A stretch of DNA of 64,000 nucleotides from positions 43,485 to 107,484 of the forward strand of contig JASBVG010000092.1 in the NCBI GenBank assembly GCA_030147505.1, read 5' to 3'. This DNA comes from Tardiphaga sp. Lineage in GTDB: Bacteria > Pseudomonadota > Alphaproteobacteria > Rhizobiales > Xanthobacteraceae. The notes beneath the pieces were generated by a model. The model did no database searches. It was not told the DNA's origin and saw nothing but the letters and a program-made list of their open reading frames with translations. The position numbers and the translations under genes were made by a program. This document shows positions 52,566-60,276 of the stretch, one piece after another (within the stretch, counting starts at the first letter, position 1; each line of letters opens with the position of its first letter).

Positions 52566-53588
52566 ATGCTGTTTCCAACCACCATCGCCGGCTCGCTGCC
52601 GAAGCCCGAATGGCTCGCCGAGCCCAACAAATTGTGGCCGACCTGGCGCTCATCCGGCGAGGAACTGCAGCGCGCCAGGCGCGATGCCACGCTGCTGGCT
52701 GTGAAAGTGCAGGAGGATGCGGGGATCGACATCGTCACCGATGGCGAACTGGCGCGGCAGCATTTCGTCCATGGCTTCCTCGAAAAGGTCGAGGGCATCG
52801 ACTTCAGGAACAAGGTCGAGATGGGCATCCGCAACGATCGCTACAAGGCAATGGTGCCGCAGGTGATCGCGCCGCTGAAACTTGCGGGACGTGTGCATGA
52901 TTTCGAGGCGCAGGTCGTGCGGGCGCATACGAAGAACAAGTTCAAATTCACGCTGCCCGGCCCGATGACCATCATCGATACGCTGTCGAACAGCCACTAC
53001 AGCGATCGCGTCGAGATGGCGTTCGCCTTTGCCGAGCTTCTCAATCAGGAAGCCCTCGCCCTGCAGGCCGATGGCGTCGACATGATCCAGTTCGACGAGC
53101 CGGCTTTCAACGTCTTCATGAAAGACGCTGCCGACTGGGGCGTGAAAGCGCTGGCGCGCGCCGCGCAGGGACTCACTTGTACGACGGTGGTTCACATCTG
53201 TTACGGCTACGGGATCAAGGCGAACACGGACTGGAAGGAAACGCTGGGCGGCGAGTGGCGGCAATATGAGGAGATCTTCCCGGCCATCGATGCCTCCGAT
53301 ATCCAGCAGGTCGCCATCGAATGCCGCAATTCGCGGGTACCGCTGGAATTGCTGGGGCTGCTGAAGAGCAAGACCGTGCAGGCCGGCGTCATCGACGTCG
53401 CCAGCGACGCGGTGGAGACGCCGGAGGATGTGGTCGCCACCATCGAGGCCATCATGAAGCACGTGCCGAAAGAGCGCATCGTCGCCACGACCAATTGCGG
53501 CATGGCGCCGATGCGGCGGGATATTTCGGAAGCCAAGTTGCGGGCGCTGGGTGCGGGGGCAAGGCTGGCGCAGGAGAAGTTGGGGTAA
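52566..53588 (+). CDS. MetE C-terminal-like protein (cobalamin-independent methionine synthase domain)
   Basis: This 340-residue protein contains only the catalytic C-terminal half of MetE. Zinc ligands appear as His and Cys in VVHICYGYG and a later Cys in TTNCGMAP, with QFDEPAF in the barrel. Full MetE has about 750 residues, so this is a stand-alone short form, like the core-MetE proteins that take methyl from other donors. No SAM or cobalamin riboswitch is seen in the 121 bases upstream. GGGGAG precedes ATG at 52566. Confidence 0.88.
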   Translation: MLFPTTIAGSLPKPEWLAEPNKLWPTWRSSGEELQRARRDATLLAVKVQEDAGIDIVTDGELARQHFVHGFLEKVEGIDFRNKVEMGIRNDRYKAMVPQVIAPLKLAGRVHDFEAQVVRAHTKNKFKFTLPGPMTIIDTLSNSHYSDRVEMAFAFAELLNQEALALQADGVDMIQFDEPAFNVFMKDAADWGVKALARAAQGLTCTTVVHICYGYGIKANTDWKETLGGEWRQYEEIFPAIDASDIQQVAIECRNSRVPLELLGLLKSKTVQAGVIDVASDAVETPEDVVATIEAIMKHVPKERIVATTNCGMAPMRRDISEAKLRALGAGARLAQEKLG

Positions 53589-53605
53589 GACTCCACTCTC
53601 TCACT

Positions 53606-53693
53606 ACGTCATGGCCGGGCTTGACCCGGCCATCCATCTCACTTCAGGCATTCGCCGCAAAGATGGATGCCCGGTCAGGCCCGGGCATGACGG
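53606..53693. repeat. Dispersed palindrome, family D
   Basis: Left end CGTCATGGCCGGGCTTGACC, then CCGGCCATCCATC; right end GATGGATGCCCGG, then CAGGCCCGGGCATGACG. The arms pair with a loop of about 25 bases. It lies just after the MetE-like gene; a second repeat (family E) follows at 53710. Confidence 0.75.
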
Positions 53694-53709
53694 AGTGCAA
53701 CACGCTCGG

Positions 53710-53820
53710 TCCCTCATGGTGAGGAGGCGCGCGAAGCACGCCGTCTCGAACCATAAGTTGCTCGCGCTCCGTCACCATCCTTCGAGGCTCGCAAGAGCTC
53801 GCACCTCAGGATGAGGAGGG
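53710..53820. repeat. Dispersed repeat, family E copy reaching into a gene
   Basis: It begins CCCTCATGGTGAGGAGGC, continues with GTCTCGAACCAT and CACCATCCTTCGAGGC, and ends CTCAGGATGAGGAGGGA. This is the same family as the copies at 36113-36332. Its last bases contain the stop codon and final codons of the minus-strand gene 53806-54441. Confidence 0.75.
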
Positions 53821-54441
53821 AGTGTGTGGGGACGCGCTGGAGTGGAGTACTGGGCTGTAGCCTGCACGAAAGGCGCGCAGTGTCGATGGCGGTGTGAGCA
53901 GTTGCGCATCTTCGGGAACGCCGGCGCTCTCCGTGTACCCCGCGAACGACCACCGCCACACACGCCCCTGTGCCACCAGATAGCTCTCGCCACGCACCTG
54001 CACCATCGCGCCGTCTGGTAATGTAGCGATCGCCCCATCGAACGGATGCAGCCGCTTGTTGCCGCCATCCAGTCGCTCCGCATGCAGCACGCGATCGATC
54101 TGCGTCGCCTTCATGCCGGCAACGCTGTTGCCCTGCTCCCATGCAGCGCGAAAACGGTTGGCGTCGTCGCGGCGGCAGTGGAAGCACGGACGATGACCAG
54201 CGGCGAAGGACGTCGCTTCGTCCAGGAAGAACAGCTCGGTCCAGCTTTGCCGCGCCATCACCTCGCGGTGGCGGCCCTGGAATTCGCAGACGCATGTGAG
54301 CCAGGCGGGGCTGGACCAGCGTTTGTTCAGCAGTGTTTTCGTGCGGGGATCGTGGATGATGCCGCGATTGCCGGTGAACATTCCACGTTCTGGCGTGGCA
54401 ACGATGTCGCCGAGGGGGGTGACGCGGTTTTGCAGCGGCAT
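53806..54441 (-). CDS. Conserved protein of unknown function, C-terminus set by a repeat
   Basis: The 211-residue soluble protein has FTGNRGIIHDPRTKTLLNKRWSSPAWLTC, then a CxxC with basic surroundings (AAGHRPCFHCRRDDANRFRAAW, about 83-104), which could hold a metal. I recognise it as a conserved type without a name. The stop and about five terminal codons (PSSS) lie inside the dispersed repeat at 53710-53820, so the C-terminus has probably been changed by insertion of that repeat. GGGAG lies nine bases before the ATG. Confidence 0.72.
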   Translation of the reverse strand: MPLQNRVTPLGDIVATPERGMFTGNRGIIHDPRTKTLLNKRWSSPAWLTCVCEFQGRHREVMARQSWTELFFLDEATSFAAGHRPCFHCRRDDANRFRAAWEQGNSVAGMKATQIDRVLHAERLDGGNKRLHPFDGAIATLPDGAMVQVRGESYLVAQGRVWRWSFAGYTESAGVPEDAQLLTPPSTLRAFRAGYSPVLHSSASPHTPSSS

Positions 54442-54478
54442 GTCGCGCGTCTCCCAGCTTGGCTCTATCTGTCAGTTC

Positions 54479-55003
54479 TTACGCAGCCCCATCCCGCATC
54501 GGCGGCTGGAAGCTCAAACCCAGATCCCACGGGAAGAAGATCCACGTATCCTGCGACACTTCGGTGATGTAGGTGTCCACCAGCGGACGGCCCATCGGCT
54601 TCGCATAGACCGTGGCGAAATGTGCGTCCGGCAGCAACTCGCGCACCATGCGTGCGGTCTTGCCGGTATCGACGAGGTCGTCGACGATCAGGAGCCCCTT
54701 GCCGGTGCCCTTGCCCAACGTCGTCGTGGCGTCGGAAACGCCCTTCAGCACCTGCAAGTCGCCCTGCTTGTTGTGATCGTAGCTCGCAATGCACACCGTA
54801 TCGATAACGCGCACGCCGAGTTCGCGCGCCACGATTGCCGCAGGCACCAGGCCGCCGCGGGTAATCGCCACGATGGCCTCAAACGGGCCATGACTGTTGA
54901 GCCGCCAGGTCAGCGCGCGGCAGTCGCGATGAAACTGATCCCACGACACCGGAAATGCCTTGCCTGCGCGCTCGTGTGCGCTCAGCTCCGGATGCAGTGC
55001 CAT
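54479..55003 (-). CDS. gpt: Xanthine phosphoribosyltransferase
   Basis: This 174-residue type I phosphoribosyltransferase has the PRPP loop LLIVDDLVDTGKTA (about 105-118) and AIVAITRGGLVPAAIVARELG upstream, matching Xgpt. It makes XMP or GMP from xanthine or guanine and PRPP in purine salvage. The end WDLGLSFQPP is typical of the family. It is followed downstream on the other side by the conserved unknown; the CinA-domain gene lies 30 bases upstream on the same strand. Confidence 0.95.
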   Translation of the reverse strand: MALHPELSAHERAGKAFPVSWDQFHRDCRALTWRLNSHGPFEAIVAITRGGLVPAAIVARELGVRVIDTVCIASYDHNKQGDLQVLKGVSDATTTLGKGTGKGLLIVDDLVDTGKTARMVRELLPDAHFATVYAKPMGRPLVDTYITEVSQDTWIFFPWDLGLSFQPPMRDGAA

Positions 55004-55033
55004 AATTCCAACTCCTCACAAAACGCTCGCCTG

Positions 55034-55768
55034 TTACTTTGTCGCGGCAAGCGCTGCAAGCATCTCCTTCACCGCATCCATGGCGGCATCGAGCTTGGCC
55101 TGATCGCGCGAGCGCACCACGAGATTGGTGTTCGGCTTGCCGTTTTCGTCCATGAAAGGATAGCTGCCGATGATCGTGTCGGGATGGGCTGCGGCGATCT
55201 CACGCAGCGGACCGCCGACATCGCCTTCCCGCGCATTGGCCTTCACGGTGTCGGACAGCATGCGCAGACCCGACTTCAGCTTCGGCGCAACGATGTCCAT
55301 CATGGCCTGCATGATGCTGGGCACACCGGCCATCACGATCACATTCTCGATCTTGAAGCCCGGCGCGAGGATCGTCGCGCTCTGGATCAGATCGGCGCCG
55401 TCCGGGATGCGCGCCATCCGCAAGCGGGCCTCGTTGAGGTCGGCGCCGAAGCGCTCCTGGAAACGCGCCACCACTTCCGGATGGTGATCGATATTGACGC
55501 CGAACGCCTTGGCGACAGAGTCCGCCGTGATGTCGTCATGGGTCGGTCCGATGCCACCCGTGGTAAAAACGTAGTCGTAGCGTTTGCGCAGCGCATTGAG
55601 CGCTGCGACGATGTCCGCCTCGTCATCGGAGACGACGCGGACTTCCTTGAGGTCGATGCCGATATTGGTGAGGTATTCGGCGATATAGCCGATGTTCTTG
55701 TCCTTGGTCCGGCCGGAGAGAATTTCGTCGCCGATCACCAGAATGGACGCCGTCACGATCTCGGTCAT
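55034..55768 (-). CDS. CinA N-terminal/MoaB-like molybdopterin-binding domain protein
   Basis: The 244-residue product begins SILVIGDEILSGRTKDKN, the CinA signature, and has TGGIGPTHDDITADSVAKAFG. It consists of the COG1058 domain alone with no C-terminal nicotinamide-nucleotide deamidase half. Some of these stand-alone proteins hydrolyse ADP-ribose or FAD-like compounds. GAG and CAT ahead of the ATG give a weak ribosome site. It may be in one transcript with gpt. Confidence 0.9.
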   Translation of the reverse strand: MTEIVTASILVIGDEILSGRTKDKNIGYIAEYLTNIGIDLKEVRVVSDDEADIVAALNALRKRYDYVFTTGGIGPTHDDITADSVAKAFGVNIDHHPEVVARFQERFGADLNEARLRMARIPDGADLIQSATILAPGFKIENVIVMAGVPSIMQAMMDIVAPKLKSGLRMLSDTVKANAREGDVGGPLREIAAAHPDTIIGSYPFMDENGKPNTNLVVRSRDQAKLDAAMDAVKEMLAALAATK

Positions 55769-55987
55769 GTCTCATTTCCTCGCCTGTACCGGGACCATGC
55801 GCAGGCGCGGCCTCGATGTCATCCGGTTATGCCGCCCAAACGTGCAGCGTCCAGCCGTTTTTTCGGGCAGCGCCCCGGCATCCCCTACGAATTGCTCGCC
55901 TGTAATGCATATCGCGCTGGCCCGCCCCTTGCTACCGTTACGTTCGGTCGTACAGTCTGGGACGGCTCGAACTCAGTCAGGGGGTAT

Positions 55988-57406
55988 ATGGCAGTCGCGT
56001 TCGACGAAATGAATGGGCTCGATGGCGCGCTCCGCCCGGCCTATGAGGAGCTTTCCCGCTGGCTCGCAGAGACGCCGCCGGACGCACTCGAACATCGCCG
56101 GCAAGAGGCCGAACTGCTGTTTCGCCGCATTGGTATTACCTTTGCCGTCTATGGCGAGGCGGAATCCACCGAACGACTGATCCCCTTCGACGTCATCCCT
56201 CGCATCATCTCCGGCAAGGAATGGGCCCGGCTGGAAAAGGGGCTGAAGCAGCGCACCCGCGCCATCAACATGTTCCTGAAGGACATCTATCACGGCCGCG
56301 ACATTCTTCGCGCCGGAGTGGTGCCTGACGACCTCGTCTTTCAGAACCCGGTGTTCCGGCCGGAGATGAACGGGCAGGACGTCCCGCACGATGTCTATGT
56401 CCATATCGCCGGCATCGATGTCGTCCGCACCGATCCCGACGAATTCTACGTGCTCGAGGACAATGCCCGCACCCCCTCCGGCGTCTCCTATATGCTGGAG
56501 AACCGCGAGATCATGATGCGGCTGTTTCCCGACCTGTTTGCGCGCCATCGCGTCGCGCCCGTGGAGAAATACCCGGACGAGCTATTGTCCTGCCTGCGCT
56601 CGGTGGCGCCGCGCTCGGCTTCCACAGAGCCCACCGTCGCGCTGCTCACACCCGGCGTCTACAACTCCGCCTTCTACGAGCACTCGTTCCTGGCCGACAA
56701 GCTCGGCGTCGAACTGGTGGAGGGCCGCGACCTCATCGTCAAGAACGACGAAGTCTTCATGCGCACCACCGAAGGACTGAAGCGTGTGGATGTGCTGTAT
56801 CGCCGGCTCGACGACGATTACATTGATCCCCTCACCTTCCGTCCGGATTCGGCGCTCGGTGTGCCCGGCCTGATGTCGGCTTACATGGCCGGCAACATCA
56901 CGCTGGCCAATGCCGTGGGCACCGGCATTGCCGACGACAAGGCGATGTACAGCTACATGCCGGACATTGTGAAATTCTATCTCGGCGAAGAACCGATCCT
57001 GAAGAACGTGCCGACCTGGCGCTGCCGCGAGGCTGGCGATCTCGCCTACGTCCTCGACAATCTCGGAGACCTCGTCGTCAAGGAAGTGCATGGCTCCGGC
57101 GGCTACGGCATGCTGATCGGTCCCGCCGCCACCAAGGCGACGATCGAGGCCTTCCGCGACAAGCTGAAGCGTGAGCCGGAAGGCTTCATTGCCCAGCCGA
57201 CGCTGGCGCTCTCGACGTGCCCGACCTGTACGGCGAGTGGATTGGCGCCACGCCATGTGGACCTCAGGCCGTTCGTGCTCACCGGCAGCAAGAACATCAA
57301 TGTCGTTCCCGGTGGTCTCACGCGCGTGGCGCTCAAGGAGGGCTCGCTGGTAGTGAATTCGAGCCAGGGCGGCGGGACCAAGGATACGTGGATTCTGGAT
57401 GAGTGA
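55988..57406 (+). CDS. Circularly permuted type 2 ATP-grasp ligase (Anbu cluster)
   Basis: The 472-residue product belongs to the DUF404/DUF407 ATP-grasp family. Visible features are RIGITFAVYGEAESTERLIPFDVIPRII near the start, EDNARTPSGVSYMLENR (nucleotide-site region), VVKEVHGSGGYGM (lysine and glycine-rich loop) and a final NSSQGGGTKDTWIL. Enzymes of this fold join a carboxylate to an amine using ATP, so it probably makes a peptide-like tag or compound. It starts the ATP-grasp / alpha-E / transglutaminase / Anbu set. GGGGG lies before ATG 55988; the longer open frame back to 54296 crosses minus-strand genes and is rejected. Confidence 0.92.
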   Translation: MAVAFDEMNGLDGALRPAYEELSRWLAETPPDALEHRRQEAELLFRRIGITFAVYGEAESTERLIPFDVIPRIISGKEWARLEKGLKQRTRAINMFLKDIYHGRDILRAGVVPDDLVFQNPVFRPEMNGQDVPHDVYVHIAGIDVVRTDPDEFYVLEDNARTPSGVSYMLENREIMMRLFPDLFARHRVAPVEKYPDELLSCLRSVAPRSASTEPTVALLTPGVYNSAFYEHSFLADKLGVELVEGRDLIVKNDEVFMRTTEGLKRVDVLYRRLDDDYIDPLTFRPDSALGVPGLMSAYMAGNITLANAVGTGIADDKAMYSYMPDIVKFYLGEEPILKNVPTWRCREAGDLAYVLDNLGDLVVKEVHGSGGYGMLIGPAATKATIEAFRDKLKREPEGFIAQPTLALSTCPTCTASGLAPRHVDLRPFVLTGSKNINVVPGGLTRVALKEGSLVVNSSQGGGTKDTWILDE

Positions 57407-57425
57407 GATGAGCGCGTTTACCACA

Positions 57426-57548
57426 CTCGTCATTCCGGGGCGTGGCCGGCCCTTGCCGGACACGAACCCGGAATCTTTTTCAGTGACTCTCATTTCCAGA
57501 TTCCGGGTTCGTGCGCGCAAAGAGGCGCGCCCGCCCCGGAATGACGAG
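57426..57548. repeat. Dispersed palindrome, family C, inside the Anbu cluster
   Basis: Left end CTCGTCATTCCGGGGCG; right end CGCCCCGGAATGACGAG, exact inverted copies, with inner GAACCCGGAATC and GATTCCGGGTTC arms also inverted. A half copy occurs at 46147-46192. It parts the ATP-grasp gene from the alpha-E gene and starts only 20 bases after the ATP-grasp stop. Confidence 0.8.
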
Positions 57549-57557
57549 TTTTAATCC

Positions 57558-58502
57558 ATGCTGTCGCGCACCGCTGAAAACCTGTACTGGCTGGCCCGCT
57601 ATATCGAACGCGCGGAATATCTCGCGCGCACCATCGAGGCGACGCTGCGCGTCACCGCACTGCCGAGCGCCTATGTGGGCCAGACCAATGAATGGGACTC
57701 GGCACTGCAGACCGCGGGCATGAATTTCGGCTTTCACGACAAGCACGAGATGGCCGATGAAGAGAGCGTCGTCGAATATATCGCCTTCGCGCCGGACAAC
57801 CCGTCATCGATCCGGAATTGCATCGAAGCGGCGCGCCTGAACGCGCGCTCGGTGCGCACAGCCCTCACCGGCGAGATGTGGGACACCATCAACGGTGCGT
57901 GGCTGGAATTGCAATCGGTCTGGAGCAACGGCGCCAAATCGCGCGAGCAGCTGGCGCGCTTTCTGCGCTTCGTGCAGGAGACGTCGCTGCGCTTCGACGG
58001 CTCGGCCTATCGGACCATGCTGCGCAACGACGCCTACTGGTTTTCGCGGCTCGGTCTGCATCTGGAACGCGCTGACAACACCGCGCGCATTCTAGATGTG
58101 AAGTATCATCTGCTGCTGCCGCAGGACGAACATGTCGGCGGGCCCCTCGATTATTATCAGTGGACCTCGATCCTGCGCTCGGTCTCGGCACTCACGGCCT
58201 ATCACTGGGTCTATCGCGAGACGCTGAAACCGTGGCTGATCGCGGATCTTCTGATCCTCAACGACACATTGCCGCGTTCGCTGGCGAGCTGCTACGGCAA
58301 TCTGGTGCGCAATCTCGACCAGATCGGCGTCGCCTATGGCCGCCAGGGCGCGGCCCAGCGCCATGCTCGCGGTATCCGCAACCGGCTTGAACACAGCCAT
58401 ATCGACGATATCTTCCAGCGTGGCCTGCATGAATTCATCCAGGAATTCATCGCCGACAACAACCGGCTGGGCGAAATCATCGGCAAGCAATATTTGATCT
58501 GA
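57558..58502 (+). CDS. Alpha-E (DUF403) domain protein
   Basis: This 314-residue all-helical protein has the family start MLSRTAENLYWLARYIERAEYLARTIEATLRV and inner FLRFVQETSLRFDGSAYRTMLRNDAYWFSRLG and LERADNTARILDVKYH. Alpha-E proteins always travel with circularly permuted ATP-grasp and transglutaminase-like genes; their biochemical role is unknown, perhaps a substrate or scaffold for the ligase. The start lies 10 bases after the dispersed repeat, so its ribosome site is next to the repeat end. The transglutaminase gene begins two bases after its stop. Confidence 0.92.
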   Translation: MLSRTAENLYWLARYIERAEYLARTIEATLRVTALPSAYVGQTNEWDSALQTAGMNFGFHDKHEMADEESVVEYIAFAPDNPSSIRNCIEAARLNARSVRTALTGEMWDTINGAWLELQSVWSNGAKSREQLARFLRFVQETSLRFDGSAYRTMLRNDAYWFSRLGLHLERADNTARILDVKYHLLLPQDEHVGGPLDYYQWTSILRSVSALTAYHWVYRETLKPWLIADLLILNDTLPRSLASCYGNLVRNLDQIGVAYGRQGAAQRHARGIRNRLEHSHIDDIFQRGLHEFIQEFIADNNRLGEIIGKQYLI

Positions 58503-58504
58503 CC

Positions 58505-59341
58505 ATGCGCCTCCGCATCGCCCACTCCACCACCTATCGCTATGAGCCGCCGGCCTCCGGAGTCATCCAGATTCTGCGCATGACGCCCGGCAGCCACGAC
58601 AGCCAATATGTGGCCGACTGGCAGATCGACGTCTCCACCGACTCGCGCCTCGACAAGCACGAAGATGCGTTCGGCAATATCACCCATGTGCTGACTCACG
58701 GGCCGCTCTCCGACCTCACCATCACCGTGGAAGGGCTGATCGAAACCCAGGACACCGGCGGCATCTTGCGCGGCACCGACGAACGCTTTCCACCAAGCCT
58801 GTTCCTGCGCCCGACCGACCTCACCGACCTCACGCCCGCGATGGAGGCTCTTGTACGCGAGCTGACTCCCTCGGCCGAAAGCGATCCACTCGGCTATCTG
58901 CATGCGCTGATGCTCGGCATCAACGCCCATATGACCTTCGACACCGATCCGACCAGCAGCGGCACCACCGCGAGCGAGGCCTTCTCGCTGAAGCGCGGCG
59001 TGTGCCAGGACTACGCGCATATCTTCATCGCCTGCGCCCGCATCGGCGGCATCCCGGCGCGCTTCGTCTCCGGCCATTTCTGGCGCGCGGACGGAGCGAA
59101 TCAGCAAGAGGCCGGCCATGCCTGGGCCGAGGCCCATGTGCCCGGTCTGGGTTGGGTCGGCTTCGACCCGGCCAATGCCATCTGCACCACCGACGCCCAT
59201 GCCCGCATCGCCATCGGGCTGGATTATCTCGGGGCTGCGCCGGTGCGCGGCACCCGCTATGGTGGCGGCATGGAGACGCTGACCGTGGCGGTACGCGTCG
59301 ACAAGGTCTCGGATCGCGGCCAGTCCCAGTTCCAGAGCTGA
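58505..59341 (+). CDS. Transglutaminase-like protease of the Anbu cluster
   Basis: The 278-residue protein has the bacterial transglutaminase N-terminal domain (MRLRIAHSTTYRYEPPASGVIQILRMTP) and a catalytic domain with triad Cys167 (KRGVCQDYAH), His205 (EAGHAWAEA) and Asp221 (GFDPANA). No signal peptide is present, so it acts in the cytoplasm, likely cutting or forming amide bonds in the product of the ATP-grasp enzyme. Its start is two bases after the alpha-E stop, so the genes are coupled. Confidence 0.93.
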   Translation: MRLRIAHSTTYRYEPPASGVIQILRMTPGSHDSQYVADWQIDVSTDSRLDKHEDAFGNITHVLTHGPLSDLTITVEGLIETQDTGGILRGTDERFPPSLFLRPTDLTDLTPAMEALVRELTPSAESDPLGYLHALMLGINAHMTFDTDPTSSGTTASEAFSLKRGVCQDYAHIFIACARIGGIPARFVSGHFWRADGANQQEAGHAWAEAHVPGLGWVGFDPANAICTTDAHARIAIGLDYLGAAPVRGTRYGGGMETLTVAVRVDKVSDRGQSQFQS

Positions 59342-59427
59342 AATGCAGGTGCCCATTTTCTAGCCTGACGAGGTTGCCCGTCCGCTCGTCGGCGCGTAAG
59401 ACGCTTTCCAGGTTCAGGGATCAGGCG

Positions 59428-60171
59428 ATGACTTACTGCTGCGGAATTCTGGTGAAAGACGGTCTGGTGATGATCGCAGACACACGCACCAATGCCGGGC
59501 TCGACAACGTCTCTACCTTCCGCAAGCTGCACATTTTCAACCAGCCGGGCGACCGCATCATGGCGATCGCCTCGGCCGGCAATCTCGCCATCAGCCAATC
59601 GGTGCTTTCCACCCTCAGCGAGGGCCTCGAGAATCCCGAGACCGGCGAGATCGAGACGCTGCTGAACGCGCCGACCATGTTTCAGGCCGCGAAGCGGATC
59701 GGCCGCGCAATCCGGCATGTGTCTTCCACCGAAGGCAAGGCGCTGCAGGCGGAGGATATCAGTTTTGACGTCTCCTTCCTGTTCGGCGGCCAGATCGCCG
59801 GCGCGAAGATGCGGCTGTTTATGATCTACCCGGCCGGCAATTTCATCGAATGCACGGTGGACACGCCTTATCTCCAGATCGGCGAGCACAAATATGGCAA
59901 GCCGGTACTGGACCGTGCGATGCATTACGATGTCGAGCTCTATGAGGCGCTCAAAACGGGGCTGATCTCGATGGATTCGACCATGCGCTCGAATATCGGC
60001 GTGGGCCTGCCCATCGACGTGCTGGTGGTGCGTGCCGATGTCTGCGACGCCGATCTCAACCATCGCATCGAAGCCGGCGAGCCCTATTTCCACGACCTGC
60101 GTTCGCGCTGGTCGGCGGCGCTGCGCGCGGCGCATCAGAATATTCCAAGGCCGCCTTACAAGCAGGACTAA
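59428..60171 (+). CDS. Anbu: proteasome-related peptidase
   Basis: The 247-residue Ntn-hydrolase begins MTYCCGILVKDGLVMIADTRTNAG. After loss of Met, Thr1 would be the nucleophile; Asp17 and Lys32 (FRKLHIF) match the proteasome active-site Asp and Lys. Anbu, the ancestral beta subunit, forms a helical or ring-like assembly and is known from clusters with the three genes that precede it here. Its substrate is unknown. ATG at 59428 has an AGG-type site and lies 86 bases after the transglutaminase gene. Confidence 0.95.
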   Translation: MTYCCGILVKDGLVMIADTRTNAGLDNVSTFRKLHIFNQPGDRIMAIASAGNLAISQSVLSTLSEGLENPETGEIETLLNAPTMFQAAKRIGRAIRHVSSTEGKALQAEDISFDVSFLFGGQIAGAKMRLFMIYPAGNFIECTVDTPYLQIGEHKYGKPVLDRAMHYDVELYEALKTGLISMDSTMRSNIGVGLPIDVLVVRADVCDADLNHRIEAGEPYFHDLRSRWSAALRAAHQNIPRPPYKQD

Positions 60172-60175
60172 TCGT

Positions 60176-60276
60176 CGTATGGGATGAGCGCAGGCGCATG
60201 GCGCCGGAGCGAACCTTATCACTGCTGGCTCCGGAGCGTATGAATGATGGGTATCGCTGCGCTCAACTCATCCTAC
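60176..60276. repeat. Dispersed palindrome, family A copy 4, overlapping a gene start
   Basis: Left part CGTATGGGATGAGCGCAGG, with GCATGGCGCCGGAGCGA that matches the internal segment of the copy at 51-147 on the other strand. Right part GATGGGTATCGCTGCGCTC then AACTCATCCTAC. The right part contains the apparent ribosome site and start of the GNAT gene. Confidence 0.75.

Noticed and set aside
54296..55987. Open frame on the plus strand that would extend the ATP-grasp protein by more than 560 residues
   Set aside because: It crosses the minus-strand gpt and CinA-domain genes, its translation is compositionally antisense-like, and the family starts at MAVAFDEMNG with a good ribosome site at 55988.
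43349..57548. Dispersed palindromes taken as CRISPR repeats
   Set aside because: They occur singly between genes, are palindromic over 70-130 bases, and lack regular spacers or cas genes.
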